From Prevotella sp. UBA2711 (GTDB lineage: Bacteria; Bacteroidota; Bacteroidia; Bacteroidales; Bacteroidaceae): a DNA stretch of 7,999 bases. Positions 5,400-7,999 of the stretch are shown here, piece by piece. The notes beneath the pieces were generated by a model. The model was not told the DNA's origin, searched no databases, and was given only the letters and a program-made list of their open reading frames with translations. The stretch is from positions 2,557 to 10,555 of the forward strand of contig DEKX01000003.1 of NCBI GenBank assembly GCA_002354095.1, read 5' to 3'. The position numbers and the translations under genes were made by a program. Each line of letters starts with the position of its first letter. Within the stretch, counting starts at the first letter, position 1.

Positions 5400-6719
5400 A
5401 TGTATGGTATAGCCGACTTGGACAACTGTTACTGCTCATGTGAGAAGGTTTTCCGTCCCGACTTGGAGGGAAAACCGATTGTCGTATTGTCGAATAATGA
5501 CGGTTGTGTAGTGGCTCGTTCCAACGAGGCTAAAAAGATGGGGATAAAGGAAGGAACACCGTATTTTCAGTTGGCTGAGTTGTTCCCTGGTCAGAAGATT
5601 GCCGTATTCTCTTCAAACTACGAACTCTATGGAGAGTTGACAGGTCGTGTGGTAAGCATCATCCGCCAAGAAACCCCTGCCTATTTTCGCTATTCAATAG
5701 ACGAATGCTTTATGTATCTCGACGGCATTGAGTTGGATAAGTTGCAGACGTGGGGCGAGAACCTGCACAAGCGGGTGAAACGTGAGGTTGGTTTGCCTAT
5801 CAGCATCGGTCTGGCTCCCAATAAGACGCTGGCTAAGATTGCCTCTAAACTGGCAAAGAAATATGCAGCTTATCGCCACTGTTGCATGATTGATACGGAC
5901 TACAAGCGGGAGAAGGCTCTCGAATGGTGTCCCATTGAAGATGTGTGGGGCATCGGACGACGCTATGCTGCCAAACTTCAGTCTTTAGGTTGCAAGACAG
6001 CCCTCGACTTTGCCAAGCATCACAAGGACTGGGTGCGAGTGACGTTCAACAATATCAACATCGTGCGTACATGGCAGGAACTGAACGGTGAGGATGCTGT
6101 GCCAAATGAAGTATTGGCAAAGAAGAAAAGCATCTGCACCAGCCGTTCGTTCAATGGCATGGTGAGCGACAAGGACATCCTGCGCACGCATATTGCCAAC
6201 TATGCTGCCCGTTGTGCCGAGAAACTGCGGATGCAGCAGACGGTGGCTACCACCGTTGGCGTGTTTGTGAATACCAATGCCTTCCGTGAAGACCTGGCAC
6301 AATACTGGAACTTTCAGGAAACACGTCTAATTACTCCAACCAGTTCGACGATTCCCATTGTTCAGGCCGCTCACGAGGTGCTCGACCGCATCTTTATTCA
6401 GGGTTATCAGTATAAGAAAGCAGGTGTCATCGTGATGGGTATCTCACCAGACAGCCCCATCCAACAGGACCTGTTTGACCTTAATGCCGAACAAATCCAG
6501 AAGATGAAACGTCTTGATGAAGTGATAGACCGTATCAACCGCCTGAACGGTTCGGAGACGATAGTTATTAGTGCACAGCAATACACGAAAAAAGACGGTA
6601 AAGGTAAAGCTGAAGTTTTCGCTAATGCCATCAAGCACGATTTCAAAAGCCCAAATCCGACAACCAGATGGAAAGATATAATCCGGCTCAATGTGGGTGA
6701 CAAACCCGTTAAAGAATAG
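5400..6719 (+). CDS. umuC: UmuC, Y-family translesion DNA polymerase V catalytic subunit
   Basis: UmuC copies past DNA lesions at the cost of mutations. The catalytic metal ligands are Asp6 ('GIADLDN'), Asp101 and Glu102 ('YSIDECF'), and the steric-gate position Tyr11 is kept. Motif 'VVLSNNDGCVVARSNEAK' is the Y-family fingers segment. A helix-hairpin-helix thumb ('VWGIGRRYAAKLQSLG') follows at about 185, then the little-finger domain (about 240-350). A clamp-binding motif QQDLF sits at residues 355-359. The C-terminal part ('LDEVIDRINRLNG', then 'TTRWKDIIRLN') matches the UmuC-specific DUF4113 tail. At 439 aa it is a little longer than E. coli UmuC (422 aa), with no missing segment. All key residues are present, so it should be active. 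It ends the plus-strand genes and faces the minus-strand small-gene cluster. Confidence 0.95.
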   Translation: MYGIADLDNCYCSCEKVFRPDLEGKPIVVLSNNDGCVVARSNEAKKMGIKEGTPYFQLAELFPGQKIAVFSSNYELYGELTGRVVSIIRQETPAYFRYSIDECFMYLDGIELDKLQTWGENLHKRVKREVGLPISIGLAPNKTLAKIASKLAKKYAAYRHCCMIDTDYKREKALEWCPIEDVWGIGRRYAAKLQSLGCKTALDFAKHHKDWVRVTFNNINIVRTWQELNGEDAVPNEVLAKKKSICTSRSFNGMVSDKDILRTHIANYAARCAEKLRMQQTVATTVGVFVNTNAFREDLAQYWNFQETRLITPTSSTIPIVQAAHEVLDRIFIQGYQYKKAGVIVMGISPDSPIQQDLFDLNAEQIQKMKRLDEVIDRINRLNGSETIVISAQQYTKKDGKGKAEVFANAIKHDFKSPNPTTRWKDIIRLNVGDKPVKE

Positions 6720-6774
6720 CATGAAATAGTTGTCGGCGATGGATACGCCAAAAAAGGGACAGCGGTTTCTTTTG

Positions 6775-6815
6775 CTTCGTTTCTTTCTCGCCCCCTGCTC
6801 ATGAAAGAAACGAAG
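6775..6815. terminator. Hairpin between convergent genes (13-bp perfect stem)
   Basis: CTTCGTTTCTTTC (6775-6787) pairs perfectly with GAAAGAAACGAAG (6803-6815) around a 15-nt loop. It lies between the end of umuC and the end of the DUF3873 gene, so it could stop transcription from either side. No long T-run follows on the plus strand. On the minus strand a T6 tract appears only about 25 bases beyond the stem. Terminator function is likely from position but not certain. Confidence 0.5.
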
Positions 6816-6843
6816 TCGGGCGGAATTTTCGTCCGTCCGGCTT
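6813..6843. terminator. Second, overlapping hairpin between convergent genes
   Basis: AAGTCGGGCGGA (6813-6824) pairs with TCCGTCCGGCTT (6832-6843) around a 7-nt ATTTTCG loop, a 12-bp stem containing two G-T pairs if read on the plus strand. Its first three bases are also the last three of the neighbouring hairpin, so the two stems compete at full length. It lies 6 bp from the stop codon of the minus-strand DUF3873 gene and may be the 3'-end hairpin of that operon. Confidence 0.45.
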
Positions 6844-6849
6844 GCTCAG

Positions 6850-7068
6850 TTAGTTCTTCAGTCCTTTCTCTCTGAGCCATTCGTCCCGCTTCGCCCTGCA
6901 TTGTTCCAGTGTAGGGCGGACGATGGTGAACAACTCGCCAGTCTCTGCGCTTCGGTAGTCGTACTGCACTGCCTTCCTTTTGGGTCGGGTGCTGATGACA
7001 AAGGTCTCATACTGTTCTTGCCCTTTCTGAGTGGTTCTTACTCCGTTCACGGTCATTCTTGTTGCCAT
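6850..7068 (-). CDS. DUF3873-like small protein
   Basis: This is a 72-aa protein resembling the DUF3873 family, which is common on Bacteroidetes conjugative transposons and has no known function. Recognisable features are an N-terminal 'MTVNGVRTTQKGQEQYETF', a basic middle (RPKRKAVQYDYR), 'TGELFTIVRPTLEQCRAKRDEWL' and a charged C-terminus. There is no signal peptide or membrane segment, so it is probably cytoplasmic. MTVNG at residue 5 could be an alternative start. It follows the 83-aa gene by 11 nt and is the last gene of the minus-strand cluster; hairpins lie directly beyond its stop. Confidence 0.75.
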   Translation of the reverse strand: MATRMTVNGVRTTQKGQEQYETFVISTRPKRKAVQYDYRSAETGELFTIVRPTLEQCRAKRDEWLREKGLKN

Positions 7069-7079
7069 AATCAGGGGTG

Positions 7080-7331
7080 TTAGTTTAGTTGATAAATGTC
7101 GATGATGGTATCTTCGTCATAATGGAGTGAAATGGTCGGCTCAAACTTGCCGATGAAGTTGAAATGCTCCCTTCTTTCACGGTAAACATAGAGGAACTTC
7201 CCCAAAAGGTCTTTGTTTTCTTGTGCGCCAAGGTGTACCGAAGTGTTGAAGTCCTCGGCTACTCCCCAAACATCGTTTGCCACACCTTCACGGCAAACGG
7301 CATCAATCAATTTGAATGTCTCTTGTGTCAT
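7080..7331 (-). CDS. Small protein of unknown function (83 aa)
   Basis: I do not recognise this protein. The chosen start at 7331 gives 83 aa beginning MTQETFKLIDAVCREG; it is acidic, soluble-looking, with a helical N-terminal half and a beta-like end ('FEPTISLHYDEDTIIDIYQLN'). A longer reading from 7409 is open but would translate the intercistronic hairpin and overlap the upstream gene by 26 nt, so it is rejected. No signal peptide, membrane helix or catalytic motif is visible. It is followed 11 nt later by the DUF3873-like gene, forming a couplet behind a GGTGGGAG hairpin. Confidence 0.65.
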   Translation of the reverse strand: MTQETFKLIDAVCREGVANDVWGVAEDFNTSVHLGAQENKDLLGKFLYVYRERREHFNFIGKFEPTISLHYDEDTIIDIYQLN

Positions 7332-7349
7332 TGCTAAGTAGTCTAAAGT

Positions 7350-7374
7350 GGTGGGAGTGCCGAATACTCCCACC
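7350..7374 (-). promoter_or_regulatory. Intercistronic GGTGGGAG hairpin, copy 1
   Basis: A 9-bp perfect stem, GGTGGGAGT (7350-7358) with ACTCCCACC (7366-7374), has a 7-nt loop. On the minus strand it begins 9 nt after the stop of the 77-aa gene and ends 18 nt before the start of the 83-aa gene. No T-run follows, so it is not a standard terminator. The same element occurs at 7901-7927. It may be a message-processing, stabilising or protein-binding site. Confidence 0.6.
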
Positions 7375-7383
7375 TTGTTTATA

Positions 7384-7617
7384 TTATGCGTGGTAGAAGT
7401 CGGCTTCAACTACCTCTGCTGCTATGCCAAATTCGGGATGGCTTGCGAAATAGGGCTCGTCTATGCCCGTCCAGTCCACCACATAGCCGTGTGGAAAGTT
7501 TGCTTCGATAAAGCCGTTTACTAACTCAATGTCTAAGTCGGTCAGTCCCGTGGTATCGCCATATTCCAACATTGGTATGGCATAGGTCGGGATTTGGAAT
7601 GTTCCTGCGTGTCTCAT
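7384..7617 (-). CDS. Small conserved-looking protein of unknown function (77 aa)
   Basis: This 77-aa acidic protein has the pattern 'IPTYAIPMLEYGDTTGLTDLDIELVNGF' followed by 'DEPYFASHPEFGIAAEVVEADFYHA'. The 'PTYA...GD..GL.D' opening and 'YF..HPEFG' ending resemble small proteins often found on Bacteroidetes mobile elements (possibly the DUF6926 group, recalled from memory and unsure). No signal peptide or membrane segment is visible, so it is probably cytoplasmic. It starts 12 nt after the 84-aa gene ends, with no Shine-Dalgarno sequence, and its GCA-TAA end leads into hairpin copy 1. Confidence 0.7.
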   Translation of the reverse strand: MRHAGTFQIPTYAIPMLEYGDTTGLTDLDIELVNGFIEANFPHGYVVDWTGIDEPYFASHPEFGIAAEVVEADFYHA

Positions 7618-7629
7618 AATGCGTTCTCG

Positions 7630-7884
7630 TTAAAATTCAACTATCAGTAACCGGTTCTCTGCTACGCTACCATTGTAGGGACAACGCTGTTTCACCCAAA
7701 GGTGACGGCTTCCCCATCCCCACAACAGATATTTTCTAAACTGCTCCTTGAAAGGAGAAAAGTCCAGTGCCTGCTCCAGTTCCCTGCGTGTCTTGGCAAG
7801 GGTCAGCAGATTGAGGAAACGGACAATGACTTGGTCTGTCTCGCTGTCCCACTGGTTGATAACGCTCTCAATCTTTATTGTCAT
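7630..7884 (-). CDS. Small protein of unknown function (84 aa)
   Basis: I do not recognise this protein. The start at 7884 gives MTIKIESVINQW and 84 aa; the alternative at 7926 would begin inside the hairpin copy 2 stem and is rejected. The product looks mainly helical at first ('TDQVIVRFLNLLTLAKTRRELEQALDF') with a Trp/Arg-rich, basic second half ('YLLWGWGSRHLWVKQR', 'ENRLLIVEF'). The basic aromatic half could bind nucleic acid, but no known motif is present. It heads a couplet with the 77-aa gene (12-nt gap). Confidence 0.65.
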   Translation of the reverse strand: MTIKIESVINQWDSETDQVIVRFLNLLTLAKTRRELEQALDFSPFKEQFRKYLLWGWGSRHLWVKQRCPYNGSVAENRLLIVEF

Positions 7885-7900
7885 GTCTTGGTGTTTTAGC

Positions 7901-7927
7901 GGTGGGAGGTGCTGATGTCCTCCCACC
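7901..7927 (-). promoter_or_regulatory. Intercistronic GGTGGGAG hairpin, copy 2
   Basis: A 9-bp perfect stem, GGTGGGAGG (7901-7909) with CCTCCCACC (7919-7927), has a 9-nt loop. On the minus strand it begins 10 nt after the stop of the gene at the right edge and ends 16 nt before the 84-aa gene. Both stem and flank match copy 1 (GCATAA, an AT-rich spacer, then AAGGTGGGAG), while the loops differ. Confidence 0.6.
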
Positions 7928-7937
7928 TTGGTTAAAC

Positions 7938-7999
7938 TTATGCTGCTTTCATTCTCTGTCGGATGATGTCTGCGTGGCTGTTCACAAGGCTCACGATGC
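7938..7999 (-). CDS. C-terminal end of an unidentified gene (partial)
   Basis: The reading frame enters from the right edge and ends IVSLVNSHADIIRQRMKAA before a TAA at 7938-7940. The 19 visible residues look like an amphipathic helix with a basic end. They are too few to name the gene. The frame is supported by its GCA-TAA end leading into hairpin copy 2, exactly as the 77-aa gene leads into copy 1. It is probably part of the same minus-strand transcript. Confidence 0.5.
   Translation of the reverse strand, partial: IVSLVNSHADIIRQRMKAA

Noticed and set aside
6407..6901. A 164-aa minus-strand open frame across the end of umuC and the gap
   Set aside because: It overlaps the umuC C-terminal domain and part of the DUF3873 gene, crosses both hairpins and has no family-like features.
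7332..7409. N-terminal extension of the 83-aa gene up to 7409
   Set aside because: It would translate the hairpin and overlap the previous gene; the equivalent extension of the 84-aa gene (to 7926) fails in the same way.
6901..7899. Plus-strand open frames at 6901-7083 and 7702-7899
   Set aside because: They are opposite the small minus-strand genes, whose spacing and ends form a coherent operon; the plus-strand translations look like chance reading.
7901..7927. The GGTGGGAG hairpins as intrinsic terminators
   Set aside because: Neither is followed by a T-run on the minus strand, and genes continue in the same direction 16-18 nt later.
1..7999. CRISPR array, tRNA, rRNA, insertion sequence or element end
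   Set aside because: No regular repeat-spacer pattern, cloverleaf-like sequence, transposase or integrase, or terminal inverted repeat was seen by eye.

Overview
The window looks like the 3' part of the conjugation (tra) operon of a Bacteroidales integrative conjugative element (a CTnDOT-like conjugative transposon), followed by accessory genes. The reasons are the gene order traM-traN-traO-traP-traQ-traR, which is diagnostic of Bacteroidetes type-B transfer systems, the near absence of Shine-Dalgarno sequences, and a Bacteroides-type TAnnTTTG promoter box. The host is probably Bacteroides, Prevotella or a close relative. The sequence alone does not settle the genus.

Region 1 (1-4795, plus strand) is one tightly packed operon. 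TraM (inner-membrane, VirB10-like) and TraN (periplasmic, VirB9-like) should form the channel through the envelope, with TraO as a probable outer-membrane partner. TraP is a Toprim primase-like protein that has lost its zinc ligands. TraQ is a small lipoprotein. TraR is an exported lysozyme-like protein. traP/traQ and traQ/traR overlap. A 13-bp perfect stem-loop just after traR closes the operon.

Region 2 (4842-6719, plus strand) is a self-contained umuDC operon with its own leader. The leader holds a candidate promoter, an inverted-repeat operator candidate and a 15-bp imperfect direct repeat. UmuD keeps the Ala24-Gly25 cleavage site, Ser60 and Lys97, and UmuC keeps Asp6, Asp101 and Glu102. 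Both therefore look active as error-prone DNA polymerase V (translesion synthesis), carried as cargo on the mobile element.

Region 3 (6720-6849) is a convergent intergenic gap with two overlapping hairpins.

Region 4 (6850-7999, minus strand) is a run of small genes converging on umuC: a DUF3873-like protein, three small proteins of unknown function, and the end of a fifth gene entering from the right edge. Two near-identical hairpins (core GGTGGGAG/CTCCCACC) sit in equivalent places between these genes, each ahead of a two-gene couplet. They also indicate that the true starts of two genes lie downstream of the longest possible ORF. This hairpin-couplet arrangement is the least explained structure in the window. 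No gap exceeds 300 bases, and no tRNA, rRNA, CRISPR array or insertion sequence was seen.
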